Part shown: positions 35,401-44,147 of the stretch, piece after piece
Position numbering within the stretch: the stretch's first letter is position 1
Layout of the letters: each line of letters starts with the position of its first letter
Source of the DNA: Halovibrio salipaludis
Lineage (GTDB): Bacteria > Pseudomonadota > Gammaproteobacteria > Pseudomonadales > Oleiphilaceae
Direction: 5' to 3'
Assembly: GCF_002286965.1 (NCBI RefSeq)
Contig: NZ_NSKD01000001.1
Location: 248,001-312,000 of the forward strand
Length of the DNA: 64,000 nt
Made by a program: the position numbers and the translations under genes
Notes under the pieces: model-generated
Seen by the model: only the letters and a program-made list of their open reading frames with translations
What the model was told of the DNA's origin: nothing
Database searches by the model: none

Positions 35401-37038
35401 ATGCAGGCCATCAATAAACTCGGACTAAAAACAAAAATGCTGCTCCCGTTCGCTCTTACGGGGTTGGCCATTGTGCTTCTGGGCTTTCTGAATGTTTCAA
35501 CGGTCCGGAATCTAGTGGGTGACGTTGACGAGGTATCAACCGCCTTCCTGCCAGCGATCAGTGAAATCCTGAATGCGGACCGCGACCTGCACCAGGCCTA
35601 CATCGCCCAGGATGCCCTGATCGTCGCGTCCCGTGAGGGAGATCCGGTGGATCCCCACTTCGAAACCTTTTCCGAAAACGCGGACCAGGCACTGGATCGC
35701 ATGGAAGCCGCAAGCGAGCACATGGACGGAACGGGTATCAACGACTCCCTTTCCGGTTTTCATGACGCCTTCTCCAGCTGGCGCAACAGCGCGGAAGCCG
35801 TCAACGAGATGGCCGCCAACGGCAACCCGGAGCAGGCCCGGGAACGGATGAAAAGCGAGACGATTCCCCGCTTTGATGAACTGCGCTCGTTCTACAACGA
35901 AGCAGGTGAGTTCACCGACGAAGAGGCTGTTACCACCGCTTCCAACGCAGCTGATGAAGGTCGCGCAAGTATCACTACCACAGTAACCACCACCCTGATT
36001 GTACTTGCCATCAGTATCGGTATCTTCCTCTTTGCCACCAGGCTGATCACCGGCGCCATTAACCAGCTCCGCAGACGCCTGGACGACATCGCCCAGGGCG
36101 AGGGCGACCTGACCCGTCGGGTCGAATCCGAAAGCAACGATGAGCTGGGGCGGCTGGCGGACAGCTTCAACGCAGTACTCGGCAACCTCCAGTCCATGAT
36201 TGGTGAGATCAAGGAACTGGCCACCAATCTGGACAGCGGTGCGGACGAACTGAGGCAGACCGCCAAGGACAACAGTGATGGCATCTACCACCAGACCGAG
36301 TCCATCAATCAGGTCGCCACCGCCATCAACGAGGTACAGAGCGCCATCGAAGAGGTTTCCTCGAACGCCAACCAGGCCGCGGAGGTCACTCGCAGCACCC
36401 ATGAAAGTGCCAGTTCCGGCAGCCAGATCATCCACGACGCCTCCAGCGAGGTGAAACGGCTGGCGGACCAGATCCAGGAAGCGGTGAACGTGATCCAGAA
36501 ACTGTCCGAGGACTCCGGCAACATCTCCACCGTCCTGGACGTCATCCGCGGCATCGCCGACCAGACCAACCTGCTGGCGTTGAATGCGGCTATCGAGGCC
36601 GCCCGCGCCGGGGAACACGGGCGTGGCTTCTCGGTGGTCGCTGACGAAGTACGTACCCTGGCCCAGCGCACCCAGAAGTCCACCACCGAGATCAACGACA
36701 TGATCGAAAACCTGCAGAGCGGCGTCTCCAACATCGTCAGCGTCATGGAGACCGGGCGCCAGCAGGCCACCCAGAGCGTGGAGAGCTCCAACCGTGCCGA
36801 GGAAGAACTCAACACCATCCTCGAGGGCATGAACCGGATCACCGACATCAACGCCAGTGTGGCCTCAGCTACCGAGGAACAGACCCAGGCCGTGGAGGAG
36901 ATCAACCAGAACGTGACCCGCATCAACGACCTGGCCCAGGACAGCGACGAACGCTCACGGAACCTGAACGACGTCAGCGAACGGCTGGCGGACTACGCCC
37001 GGTCGCTGAGCAACCAGGTGGCACAGTTCCGGACCTGA
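35401..37038 (+). CDS. Methyl-accepting chemotaxis protein
   Basis: A 545-residue chemoreceptor: an N-terminal transmembrane helix (about 14-34), a four-helix-bundle type periplasmic domain (about 35-190), a second helix (about 190-215), a HAMP domain (about 215-270) and a cytoplasmic signalling domain whose hairpin tip carries [24 protein letters not shown] near residue 385-410. The ligand is unknown. ATG 35401 has GGAGAC upstream; a GTG four codons earlier is possible. It ends immediately next to the convergent TauE/SafE gene. Confidence 0.92.
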   Translation: MQAINKLGLKTKMLLPFALTGLAIVLLGFLNVSTVRNLVGDVDEVSTAFLPAISEILNADRDLHQAYIAQDALIVASREGDPVDPHFETFSENADQALDRMEAASEHMDGTGINDSLSGFHDAFSSWRNSAEAVNEMAANGNPEQARERMKSETIPRFDELRSFYNEAGEFTDEEAVTTASNAADEGRASITTTVTTTLIVLAISIGIFLFATRLITGAINQLRRRLDDIAQGEGDLTRRVESESNDELGRLADSFNAVLGNLQSMIGEIKELATNLDSGADELRQTAKDNSDGIYHQTESINQVATAINEVQSAIEEVSSNANQAAEVTRSTHESASSGSQIIHDASSEVKRLADQIQEAVNVIQKLSEDSGNISTVLDVIRGIADQTNLLALNAAIEAARAGEHGRGFSVVADEVRTLAQRTQKSTTEINDMIENLQSGVSNIVSVMETGRQQATQSVESSNRAEEELNTILEGMNRITDINASVASATEEQTQAVEEINQNVTRINDLAQDSDERSRNLNDVSERLADYARSLSNQVAQFRT

Positions 37039-37770
37039 CTACAGGCTCAGAAGCCCCCGCGTAAGAGCCGCCGCTCCGGCGAGTCCGGCAACGCCCAGAA
37101 TCAGGCCACGCAGCCGTTCGCCATCAATCCGCCCCACAAAATGCGCGGACAGCAGGAATCCGGCAATCACGCCGGGGAAGGTCACAAGGAAAAGCAGCCA
37201 CTCGCGCGCTCCCAGATAGCCTGAGAACGCCAGCGCGCTCAGACTCAGGAGACTGGCGAACAGAAAGAAGGCGGACATGTTGGCGCGTACCAGTGGGCCG
37301 CGCTCGTTCTGGTAGATCATGGCAATGGGCGGGCCACCCACGGCGGTAATGGTCCCCATAAAGGTCGAGGCCATGCCGGCCAGAACACTGCTGCGCCCGC
37401 TCAGGCGCGGTCGCCAGCCAGCCACGCTCAGCCCCACAGCCACCAGGATCAGCACGCCGAATATCAGTTCGAACCCCCGGGGTGAAATCGCCATGAGGGT
37501 GGCAGCGGCCAGGCAGGTTCCGACCACGCCGCCGCCGATCGCCAGACGCACCTCGCGGACGCGCACCGCCATCCGGTTGCGCGCCAGCATCATGACGGTG
37601 AGCAGGGTGGCGTTCAGGGTCAGCGGACCAGGCACCAGCACGGGGCTGATGAGAAACAGCAATGGCGCGGACAGGGTGCCGATACCGTAGCCCACAACGC
37701 CCTGCAGGCAGGCTCCAGCCAGCACCACAAGATTCGCAAGCAGTATCTGATACAGCGCCAGTTCCGCCAT
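37039..37770 (-). CDS. TauE/SafE-family anion permease
   Basis: A 243-residue membrane protein with about eight helices and the family's GxxVG start (LLANLVVLAGACLQGVVGYGIGTLSAPLLFL). Members export or import sulfite, sulfonates or organosulfur compounds. Substrate here is not inferable. Its stop codon directly follows the MCP stop on the other strand. Confidence 0.82.
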   Translation of the reverse strand: MAELALYQILLANLVVLAGACLQGVVGYGIGTLSAPLLFLISPVLVPGPLTLNATLLTVMMLARNRMAVRVREVRLAIGGGVVGTCLAAATLMAISPRGFELIFGVLILVAVGLSVAGWRPRLSGRSSVLAGMASTFMGTITAVGGPPIAMIYQNERGPLVRANMSAFFLFASLLSLSALAFSGYLGAREWLLFLVTFPGVIAGFLLSAHFVGRIDGERLRGLILGVAGLAGAAALTRGLLSL

Positions 37771-37860
37771 TATCCACCACTCCCCGACATGGAGCGCGCA
37801 GTCTACCAGAGCCGGATCAGCATGCCCGTATTGATATAACGCAATGCAGTGATGCGGCGC

Positions 37861-37888
37861 TTAACGCACTGTCTCCATGGTGTATTAC
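37861..37888 (+). promoter_or_regulatory. Predicted promoter of the Yip1-family gene
   Basis: TTAACG (37861-37866) and TATTAC (37883-37888) are spaced 16 bp; the -10 is preceded by TG. Confidence 0.4.
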
Positions 37889-37948
37889 ACTGGTAACCGT
37901 TCCGGGCCTGAAAGGTCCCGCTCCAACAACAAAACAGGGAATTGCACA

Positions 37949-38563
37949 ATGATCCTCAGTCACGCCTTCGGCATGCTCTTCCGCCCCGAAACCGAATGGG
38001 CGGCTATCAAGCAGGAAAAACCCACACCAATGGTGGTCTACGGCCTCTACATCCTGATCCTGGCCCTGATCGGACCGATCTCCGCCTATATCGGCACCGT
38101 GGAAACCGGCTGGACCATCGGTGACCGGCTCATCAAGCTGACACCGGACAGTGCCATGCAGCTGGTCATCCTGACCTACCTGGCCATTCTCGCAGGCAGT
38201 TTCGCCCTGGGTTACGGCATCAACTGGATGGCCACCACCTTTGGCGCGGAGAAGGAAGAGAACGGCAACAACGCCCTGGCCCTGGTGGCCTATTCACTCA
38301 CGCCCATGTACATCGCCGGCCTGACCCTGCTCTACCCGGATCCCTGGGGCAATGCCATGATCCTGCTGGCAGCCGCCAGTTACGGCGCCTGGCTGATGTG
38401 GAAAGGGGTGCCCGTCGTGATGGGCATGAGCAAGGAACAGTCCATGGTCTACTGCGGCGGTATCCTGACGCTCGCACTGGTACTGCTCGTGAGCACCCTG
38501 GCCACCACCGGCCTGTTGTGGAACTTCGGTTTCGGCCCCACCTTTGTTGAGGCAGGCCTTTAA
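37949..38563 (+). CDS. Yip1-domain membrane protein
   Basis: The 204-residue protein begins MILSHAFGMLFRPETEWAAIKQEKP, the usual start of bacterial Yip1/DUF1282 proteins, followed by five predicted transmembrane helices. These are widespread inner-membrane proteins with no settled function. ATG 37949 has AACAGGGA upstream. It is followed after 22 bp by the DJ-1/PfpI gene. Confidence 0.8.
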   Translation: MILSHAFGMLFRPETEWAAIKQEKPTPMVVYGLYILILALIGPISAYIGTVETGWTIGDRLIKLTPDSAMQLVILTYLAILAGSFALGYGINWMATTFGAEKEENGNNALALVAYSLTPMYIAGLTLLYPDPWGNAMILLAAASYGAWLMWKGVPVVMGMSKEQSMVYCGGILTLALVLLVSTLATTGLLWNFGFGPTFVEAGL

Positions 38564-38585
38564 GCCCTTAACAGAAGGAGGATCC

Positions 38586-39146
38586 ATGACTGCAACGGCA
38601 CTGGTCCCCATTGCCAACGGCAGCGAGGACATCGAGTCCGTCACCATCATTGACGTACTCCGCCGCGCCGGCGTCGAGGTAACAGTGGCCAGTGTGCACG
38701 CTGATGCCACGGTCACCGCGGCCCGGGAGACGCGGATCACCGCCGACACCCTGATCACGGACTGCAGCGACCGGACCTTCGACCTCATAGCGCTTCCCGG
38801 CGGCATGCCGGGAGCCCGGAACCTGGGCAACAGTGAACCACTGGTGGGGATGCTGCGGGCCCAGAAGGAAGCCGGCCGCCTCTACGGGGCCATCTGTGCG
38901 GCCCCGGCTGTGGCACTGGAACCCAATGGACTGCTGGAGGGCCAGGCGGCAACCGCGCACCCCGGTTTCCAGGACCAGCTCTCTAACCAGAGCCGGATTG
39001 GCGAGCGGGTGGTGGTCGACGGCCACTGCATCACCAGTCAGGGGCCCGGCACGGCACTGGCGTTTGCCCTGACGCTGGTGGAATACCTGTGCGGCCGGGC
39101 GAAACGCGATGAGGTCGCCGCCCCCATGGTCCTAGCCGGCGCGTGA
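38586..39146 (+). CDS. DJ-1/PfpI-family protein (YajL-like)
   Basis: A 186-residue protein with a DJ-1 fold: N-terminal GSEDIESVTIIDVLRRAG contains the conserved glutamate, and the nucleophile elbow GAICAAPAVAL carries C104. The order and length match YajL/ThiJ, proposed chaperones or deglycases. AAGGAGGATCC precedes ATG 38586. It overlaps the convergent antiporter gene by 15 bp. Confidence 0.87.
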   Translation: MTATALVPIANGSEDIESVTIIDVLRRAGVEVTVASVHADATVTAARETRITADTLITDCSDRTFDLIALPGGMPGARNLGNSEPLVGMLRAQKEAGRLYGAICAAPAVALEPNGLLEGQAATAHPGFQDQLSNQSRIGERVVVDGHCITSQGPGTALAFALTLVEYLCGRAKRDEVAAPMVLAGA

Positions 39147-40313
39147 CAGCACCCGCCGGACCAGCAGGGGTCCGAAAAGCTCGAACGCAATGGTAGAGGT
39201 CACCACGGTCGCCACGATCAGGCTGCCGTGCTCCGGATGGCGCTCGGCTGCCAGCAGCGCCATGCCCATGGCAACCCCTGCCTGAGGTGTGAGCGCCAGC
39301 CCGATTCCCGGGTTCAATTCCCGCCCCCGGCGGCCAAGCAGGGCCATACCCAGACGCCCGCCGGCATAGCGCCCCAGAACCCGCAGACCGGTATAGGTCA
39401 GAATCACCCCTCCGGCCGATCCCAGGTACGCAAAATCCACGCTGGCGCCGGAAAGCACGAAGAAGAAGACCAGAAACGGCCACTCGATGTGCTCAATCTC
39501 GGTGAAGGAACGGGTATGGTGGGAAGTGACGTTGACGATCACAAAGCCCGCCACCATCGCGGTCAGAAGGGACGACAGATGCAGGTACTCGGACAGCCCC
39601 GCAATCAGGAAGACGAGTGCCAGGGCTTCAGACTGGGTGGGCTCCCCCGGCCGCAGCCTGCCGGTCAGCCAGGCCGCCGGAAGACCCAGCCCCACACCGA
39701 CCAGCACCGCCCCGCCCAGCTCCCAGCCGGCCTCCAGAAGCGCGCCTGCGCCATCTCCTGAACCGAGAAAGCCCAACCCGGCCATGGCCAGCCCGAAAAC
39801 AATGATGCCCCAGGCATCGTCGATAGCCACAATGCCACGTATGACCCGGGACTGGGTGTCGTCCTTCCCCGTCTCACGGATGGCCTCGCTCACGGCCGCC
39901 GGGTCCGTGGCCACCGAAATGGCCGCAAGGGACAGAGCCACCGCCAGCGGATAGCCCACCGCCAGCAACCCGCCGCCCACCGCGGCCGCGCCCACGCCGA
40001 TCACACTCAGCGAGATCACAAGAATGACGGGCCCGGTAGCACGCAACCGGTCAAGGGTCAGTTCCCCGCCCAGCAGGAAGGCCACCATAACCAGCGCCAG
40101 GGTGATCAGTGGCTCGCTGAGCTCGCCCAGCGGGCGCGCCTCAGCGTACCCCAGAACGCCCTGCTGGACCGCGGCGACCAGGACGCCGATCAGTACCAGG
40201 AGGGAAATACGGGGGAGACGGGTACGGGTAGCGATGGCGTCAGCCAGAACACTGAGACTCAGCAGCAGTCCGATCACGATCAGGTGGGTGACGGTGGTTC
40301 CGGACTCCGGCAT
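39132..40313 (-). CDS. Monovalent cation/proton antiporter, CPA2-like
   Basis: The 393-residue protein has about twelve transmembrane helices and a NhaA/Kef-like core, with SVATDPAAVSEAI in helix 5 and LALTPQAGVAMG near the end, patterns of CPA-type sodium (or potassium)/proton antiporters. It lacks the RCK domain of Kef. It should help in pH and Na+ homeostasis. It is preceded by the DksA/TraR-like gene 8 bp upstream. Confidence 0.83.
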   Translation of the reverse strand: MPESGTTVTHLIVIGLLLSLSVLADAIATRTRLPRISLLVLIGVLVAAVQQGVLGYAEARPLGELSEPLITLALVMVAFLLGGELTLDRLRATGPVILVISLSVIGVGAAAVGGGLLAVGYPLAVALSLAAISVATDPAAVSEAIRETGKDDTQSRVIRGIVAIDDAWGIIVFGLAMAGLGFLGSGDGAGALLEAGWELGGAVLVGVGLGLPAAWLTGRLRPGEPTQSEALALVFLIAGLSEYLHLSSLLTAMVAGFVIVNVTSHHTRSFTEIEHIEWPFLVFFFVLSGASVDFAYLGSAGGVILTYTGLRVLGRYAGGRLGMALLGRRGRELNPGIGLALTPQAGVAMGMALLAAERHPEHGSLIVATVVTSTIAFELFGPLLVRRVLSRAG

Positions 40314-40321
40314 CGGGAACC

Positions 40322-40663
40322 TCAGGCGTTGACGCAGTCAATACAGCGCGTGACAGTCGGGTCGACCCGGAGGCGCTCCGCGCCAATATCCTCCCCGCAG
40401 ACAAAACAGTACCCGAAATCCCCGGTCTCGATCCGCCGCAGAGCGCCTTCGATACGCGTCAGCATTTCCTGACGGCGCCGGGCCGAGGCCTGAGCCATCT
40501 GCTGGCCCTGCAGGGCATCCATGCGTGAGAGCCGGCCCATGCGCTGCTGATCCAGCTCCACGGTACCGGTTGAGTTCCCGCCGTCACGCTCTATAGCCTG
40601 CAGCTCCTCGCGGAAATCCAGAAGCCGTTGCCGCCAGGTTTCCGGATCCAGTTCCTCAGTCAT
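40322..40663 (-). CDS. DksA/TraR-type zinc-finger protein
   Basis: A 113-residue protein with a helical coiled-coil start and a C-terminal zinc finger of C86, C89, C107 and C110 (YCFVCG ... RCIDC), the DksA/TraR pattern. It is shorter than DksA (about 150 residues) and could modulate RNA polymerase. It overlaps pncB by 8 bp, so it is likely cotranscribed with the NAD-salvage genes. Confidence 0.82.
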   Translation of the reverse strand: MTEELDPETWRQRLLDFREELQAIERDGGNSTGTVELDQQRMGRLSRMDALQGQQMAQASARRRQEMLTRIEGALRRIETGDFGYCFVCGEDIGAERLRVDPTVTRCIDCVNA

Positions 40664-41999
40664 CGCTTTTCCTACCCCGATACGCCTGAATCAGTTGCTG
40701 TTTACGGCTTTCGAGTCTATCACTGATGGCAACCGGGTAAGGGGTGTCCACGGGAGTCAGCGAGCGCAGGGTCTCCGGCAGGGCCGCCAGCTCCCGGGCG
40801 GCATGTTCACGCACGGTCTGCAGCGTGGGGAAGGCTCCGGTACAGGCGTTACCCGCGCGGATGGCCGGCTGTAGCAGGGGCTCGGCACCTTCCGGCGCCG
40901 GTTCGTCGGCGGCGGCTACCGTATCTCCGACCATCCGCCCCTGCTCGCTGTGCCGCCAGACCTGCTTGGGGCCAGGCCAGGTGCTTTTGTTGCTGGACGC
41001 CTTGATCCGCGGCTCACCGTTGTATTCGGCCAGTTTATAGGCGAAGTCGATGCTGGCCGCGTCCGAAACCGCCGCCCATTCAGTGCCAACGCCGAAGCCG
41101 TCGATGGGGGCACCGGAGCCAACCAGATCCCGGATCGCGTACTCATCGAGCCCGGAAGACGCAATGATTTTCACCTCCGGGAAGCCGGCCGCATCCAGGC
41201 TCTGGCGGGCAGCGCGGGACAGTTCGGGCAGATCCCCCGAGTCCAGCCGCACAGCGGTGGCAGGCCGCGGCCCCTCCCCGGCACTGCGCAACAGTTCGAT
41301 CACCCGATCCACACCGTTGAGAGTGTCCCAGGTGTCGACCAGCAGCGTGGTCTCCGGCCAGTAGTGGCTGAAGGCACGGAAAGCCTGCGCCTCATCGCCA
41401 TACACCTGCACGAAGCTGTGCGCCATGGTGCCCAGAACCGGGATGTCCAGCGCACGCCCGGCCTCAACATTGGAGGTTCCAGCAGCCCCCGCCACCCAGG
41501 CCGCCCGGGCCAGATTCATAGCCCCTTCACGGCCATGGGCCTTGCGCGCGCCGAAGTCCATCACCGGCCGTCCCCCGGCGGCCTGCATCACACGCGCTGC
41601 CTTGCTGGCCAACACGCTCTGGGCATGCAGTGTGTTGAGCAGCAGCGTTTCCACCAGCTGGGCCTGGATCAGCGGCGCCCGCACACGGAGTACGGGTTCC
41701 AGCGGGAACACCACACTGCCTTCCGGAATGGCGTCCACATCCCCGGTAAATCGCAGCCCCGACAGCATCTCCAGAAAGTCCCGGGGGAAACGCCCGAGCC
41801 CCTCAAGCCAGTCAAGCTCCTCCGGCGTGACGCGGAAATCCAGCAGCGCCTGCAGTGCCTGGGCCTGGCCGCAGCTGAGCACATAGTCACGGCCTTCGGG
41901 AAGACGCCGGTAAAAGAGCTCGAAAACGGCATCCCCCTCAAGGCCCTCCGCGTGGTAGACGCGGGCCATGCTGAGTTCGTAGAGATCAGTGAACAGCAT
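40656..41999 (-). CDS. pncB: Nicotinate phosphoribosyltransferase
   Basis: A 447-residue enzyme that makes nicotinate mononucleotide from nicotinate and PRPP, with ATP. Family features include LFTDLYELSMARVYHAEG at the N-terminus, the histidine region in GTMAHSFVQVYGDEAQAF and the C-terminal SNKSTWPGPKQVWR loop. The start, ATG 41999, lies 14 bp after pncA. Together with pncA it salvages nicotinamide. Confidence 0.93.
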   Translation of the reverse strand: MLFTDLYELSMARVYHAEGLEGDAVFELFYRRLPEGRDYVLSCGQAQALQALLDFRVTPEELDWLEGLGRFPRDFLEMLSGLRFTGDVDAIPEGSVVFPLEPVLRVRAPLIQAQLVETLLLNTLHAQSVLASKAARVMQAAGGRPVMDFGARKAHGREGAMNLARAAWVAGAAGTSNVEAGRALDIPVLGTMAHSFVQVYGDEAQAFRAFSHYWPETTLLVDTWDTLNGVDRVIELLRSAGEGPRPATAVRLDSGDLPELSRAARQSLDAAGFPEVKIIASSGLDEYAIRDLVGSGAPIDGFGVGTEWAAVSDAASIDFAYKLAEYNGEPRIKASSNKSTWPGPKQVWRHSEQGRMVGDTVAAADEPAPEGAEPLLQPAIRAGNACTGAFPTLQTVREHAARELAALPETLRSLTPVDTPYPVAISDRLESRKQQLIQAYRGRKSDD

Positions 42000-42013
42000 G
42001 CGCGCTCCTGGCT

Positions 42014-42571
42014 TCAGACGATGTTGGCGCCGGCTTCACGCATTTCTTCCAGTGCCCTGTGTCCGCCATCGGGGTCCACGGGCCGGGTGGCCTCCTGCAT
42101 CAGATTCACGGCAAAGCCTTCCCTGAGGGCATCAAGAACCGTGGCCCGAACGCAGACATCCTGCGCCAGACCTCCGACCCATAGTCGACGGACACCCTGG
42201 TGCCGCAGCCAGTCGCCCAGGCCCGTCCCATCCAGAGCCGAGTACTGGTCCTCGCCCTCGAAGGTGCCCTTGGAGACCAGGTGGGCATCGTCCGTGAGCA
42301 CCAGATCCGGATGGAAGGCGGCGCCTTCGGTTTCCTGGATACAGTGCGGTGGCCAGGGACCGCCACGGGCCTCAAAGCTGCAATGGCTCTGGGGATGCCA
42401 GTCCCGGGAGGCGGCCACGGGCACACCTGCCTGGCGGGCGGCTTCGATGGCCCGGTTCAGCACCGGCACCACGGCATCACCCTCTGCCACCCCGAGTGCG
42501 CCACCGGGACAGAAATCATTCTGGACATCCACAACGAGGAGCGCATCATCACTCTCATAGGGCAGGTTCAT
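42014..42571 (-). CDS. pncA: Nicotinamidase
   Basis: PncA hydrolyses nicotinamide to nicotinate. The 185-residue product has the catalytic triad D15 (VVDVQNDFCPGG), K101 and C140 (GLAQDVCVRATVLDA) and metal ligands in D57, H59 and H63 (RDWHPQSH). ATG 42571 has AGGAGGTTCCC before it; the frame is open to 42844 but the extension covers an upstream leader region and cannot be coding. Followed by pncB in the same transcript. Confidence 0.95.
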   Translation of the reverse strand: MNLPYESDDALLVVDVQNDFCPGGALGVAEGDAVVPVLNRAIEAARQAGVPVAASRDWHPQSHCSFEARGGPWPPHCIQETEGAAFHPDLVLTDDAHLVSKGTFEGEDQYSALDGTGLGDWLRHQGVRRLWVGGLAQDVCVRATVLDALREGFAVNLMQEATRPVDPDGGHRALEEMREAGANIV

Positions 42572-42611
42572 GGGAACCTCCTCCGGGCTGAGTCGGGTTT
42601 TCCACGTACCG

Positions 42612-42640
42612 ACTATGGTTCCAGCGCCAGACTGAATCAA
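42612..42640 (-). promoter_or_regulatory. Predicted promoter of pncA
   Basis: On the minus strand TTGATT (42640-42635) and CATAGT (42617-42612) are spaced 17 bp, about 40 bp before the start codon. Confidence 0.5.
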
Positions 42641-42673
42641 GCATCCGAGGCCCCACGATCCACCAGGGGGGAC

Positions 42674-42701
42674 TTGAAATCTTCTCTCAAGCCGGTAGGG
42701 T
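42674..42701 (+). promoter_or_regulatory. Possible promoter of the betaine methyltransferase leader
   Basis: TTGAAA (42674-42679) and TAGGGT (42696-42701) are spaced 16 bp. Transcription from here would give a leader of about 370 bases. Confidence 0.35.
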
Positions 42702-43060
42702 GTAAACGAAACCCGCAACCACCCGGGCTCAGCCACAAGGCTGTGACCCCGCTGCTTGAATCCCCGTCCCGCCCTGGCGCTGCCCGGCGGGGCGATTCGG
42801 TCTGGCCTCACCGAGAGGCCGTTGAGCAGGAAAGCTGCCCGCATGGTCTGGTCTGACGTTCGTCGGACACGTGATGGACACTTTCCCTGACCAGAAGAAC
42901 TGATTCAGAAACATACAGGCAGCGCCGCTGCACACAGGCGAGCGGCCAGCCGGACAGCGTCGTACCGTGGCGGTGGCTGTGGTTATCGTCCCCCGGACGC
43001 CTGGTGTGCAGCGTCAACCGCTGCTGCGGGAAGCCGTTTACCGAGGAAAAGCAACAGACT
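42698..43060 (+). promoter_or_regulatory. Structured leader before the betaine methyltransferase gene
   Basis: No gene is supported in this stretch. It folds into hairpins: GGGT/ACCC (42698-42714), CAGCC/GGCTG with loop ACAA (42730-42743), a 9-bp stem around CCCGCC and GGCGGG (42765-42794), GGCCTC/GAGGCC with loop ACCGA (42804-42820) and a long stem, CGCTGCACACAGGCG (42926-42940) with CGCCTGGTGTGCAGCG (42998-43013). No T run follows any of them. A cis-acting RNA is plausible; it matches no riboswitch I can name. Confidence 0.5.
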
Positions 43061-43076
43061 GAGGAGGTCTGATCTC

Positions 43077-43928
43077 ATGACCGAGAAGTACGACAGTGAA
43101 GCCGTCAACACGGCACGTGACTACTACAACAGCACTGATGCCGATAATTTCTACTTCCACGTCTGGGGAGGTGAGGATCTGCACGTCGGCCTTTACAAGG
43201 ATGATCAGGAGCCGATTCTGGATGCCAGCCGCCGGATCGTTGAGCACATGGGCGAGCTGATGAAGCCCTACGTGCAGGCCGGCCAGAAACTGTTGGACCT
43301 GGGCTCCGGTTTCGGCGGTTCCGGTCGCTACCTCCACCAGGCGCTGGGACTGGATGTAACGGGCCTGAACCTGTCCGAGGTCGAGAACGATCGCAACCGC
43401 GGCTTCAACAAGGACGCGGGTCTTGAGGACAGGATCACGGTCGTGGATGGCAACTTCGAGGAGCTTCCCTTCGAGCACGGTACCTTTGATGTGGTGTTTT
43501 CCCAGGATTCGTTCCTCCACAGCGGCAACCGTGAGAAGGTGATCGAGGAGGTTGGCCGCGTTCTCAAGCCGGGTGGCCTGTTCATCTTCACGGATCCGAT
43601 GATGGCGGATGATTGCCCGGATGGCGTTCTGCAGCCGATCCTGGACCGCCTGCATCTGGATACGCTGGGTTCTCCGGGCTTCTACCGGGATGCCTGCCGT
43701 CGCAATGGCATGGAAGAAGTGGACTTCGAGGACAACACGCCCCATCTCCCGCGTCATTACGGTCGGGTTCTGGAGGAGACTGAGCGCCGTGAGAAGGAGC
43801 TGGTCGAGAAGAACCTGGTGTCCCAGGAGTACATTGACCGCATGAAGACGGGTCTGAAGAACTGGGTCAACGGCGGTAACAGTGGTTACCTGACCTGGGG
43901 TATCTTCCGCTTCAAGAAGACCCAGTAA
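43077..43928 (+). CDS. Sarcosine/dimethylglycine N-methyltransferase (betaine-forming)
   Basis: The 283-residue class I methyltransferase resembles SDMT/DMT of halophiles such as Halorhodospira, which methylate sarcosine and dimethylglycine to glycine betaine using SAM. The SAM loop DLGSGFG is at 74-80; the N-terminus YYNSTDADNFYFHVWGGEDLHVGLY is typical of the family (FYFHVWG-ED-H-G). The partner glycine/sarcosine methyltransferase (GSMT) is not in the window. Strong ribosome site AGGAGG, and a strong terminator after the gene. Together with bet genes at 54-58 kb the cell appears to have two routes to betaine. Confidence 0.88.
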   Translation: MTEKYDSEAVNTARDYYNSTDADNFYFHVWGGEDLHVGLYKDDQEPILDASRRIVEHMGELMKPYVQAGQKLLDLGSGFGGSGRYLHQALGLDVTGLNLSEVENDRNRGFNKDAGLEDRITVVDGNFEELPFEHGTFDVVFSQDSFLHSGNREKVIEEVGRVLKPGGLFIFTDPMMADDCPDGVLQPILDRLHLDTLGSPGFYRDACRRNGMEEVDFEDNTPHLPRHYGRVLEETERREKELVEKNLVSQEYIDRMKTGLKNWVNGGNSGYLTWGIFRFKKTQ

Positions 43929-43954
43929 TCACCCGAACAGGTGAACCTGATTGA

Positions 43955-43983
43955 AAAGCCGGCCTTTCGGGGCCGGCTTTTTT
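43955..43983 (+). terminator. Rho-independent terminator after the betaine methyltransferase gene
   Basis: AAAGCCGGCC (43955-43964), loop TTTCGG, GGCCGGCTTT (43971-43980) and following T run. Confidence 0.9.
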
Positions 43984-44013
43984 GTGTCTATGAAAACACT
44001 GAAGACGGAATCA

Positions 44014-44119
44014 CAGGGGGAGGGCGTCCTTTCAGGGAATCACTGTAAATACATCCCTGTACGCTGCTCTTCCGCCATCCATGGCTCCAGAGCTTCCCGG
44101 GAAGACCTCCCCCACCCTG
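44014..44119 (+). repeat. Structured interspersed repeat, copy 3
   Basis: The 54-bp core (44040-44093) matches copy 2 except at two left-edge positions. The flanking arms are inverted but imperfect: GGGGGAGG on the left and CCTCCCCC on the right pair, while the middle has a few mismatches and a length difference. It lies between the terminator and the 3' end of the convergent fetB gene. Confidence 0.85.
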
Positions 44120-44147
44120 CGATCCCTGAGTTTTCGAATAGTCCAGC

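Noticed and set aside
42572-42844. Longer N-terminus of PncA
   Set aside because: The extension has no homology and covers promoter and leader sequence; ATG 42571 has a perfect ribosome site.
42698-43060. SAH, SAM or glycine riboswitch in the methyltransferase leader
   Set aside because: The conserved cores of these aptamers were looked for and not found, so only an unnamed structured leader is reported.
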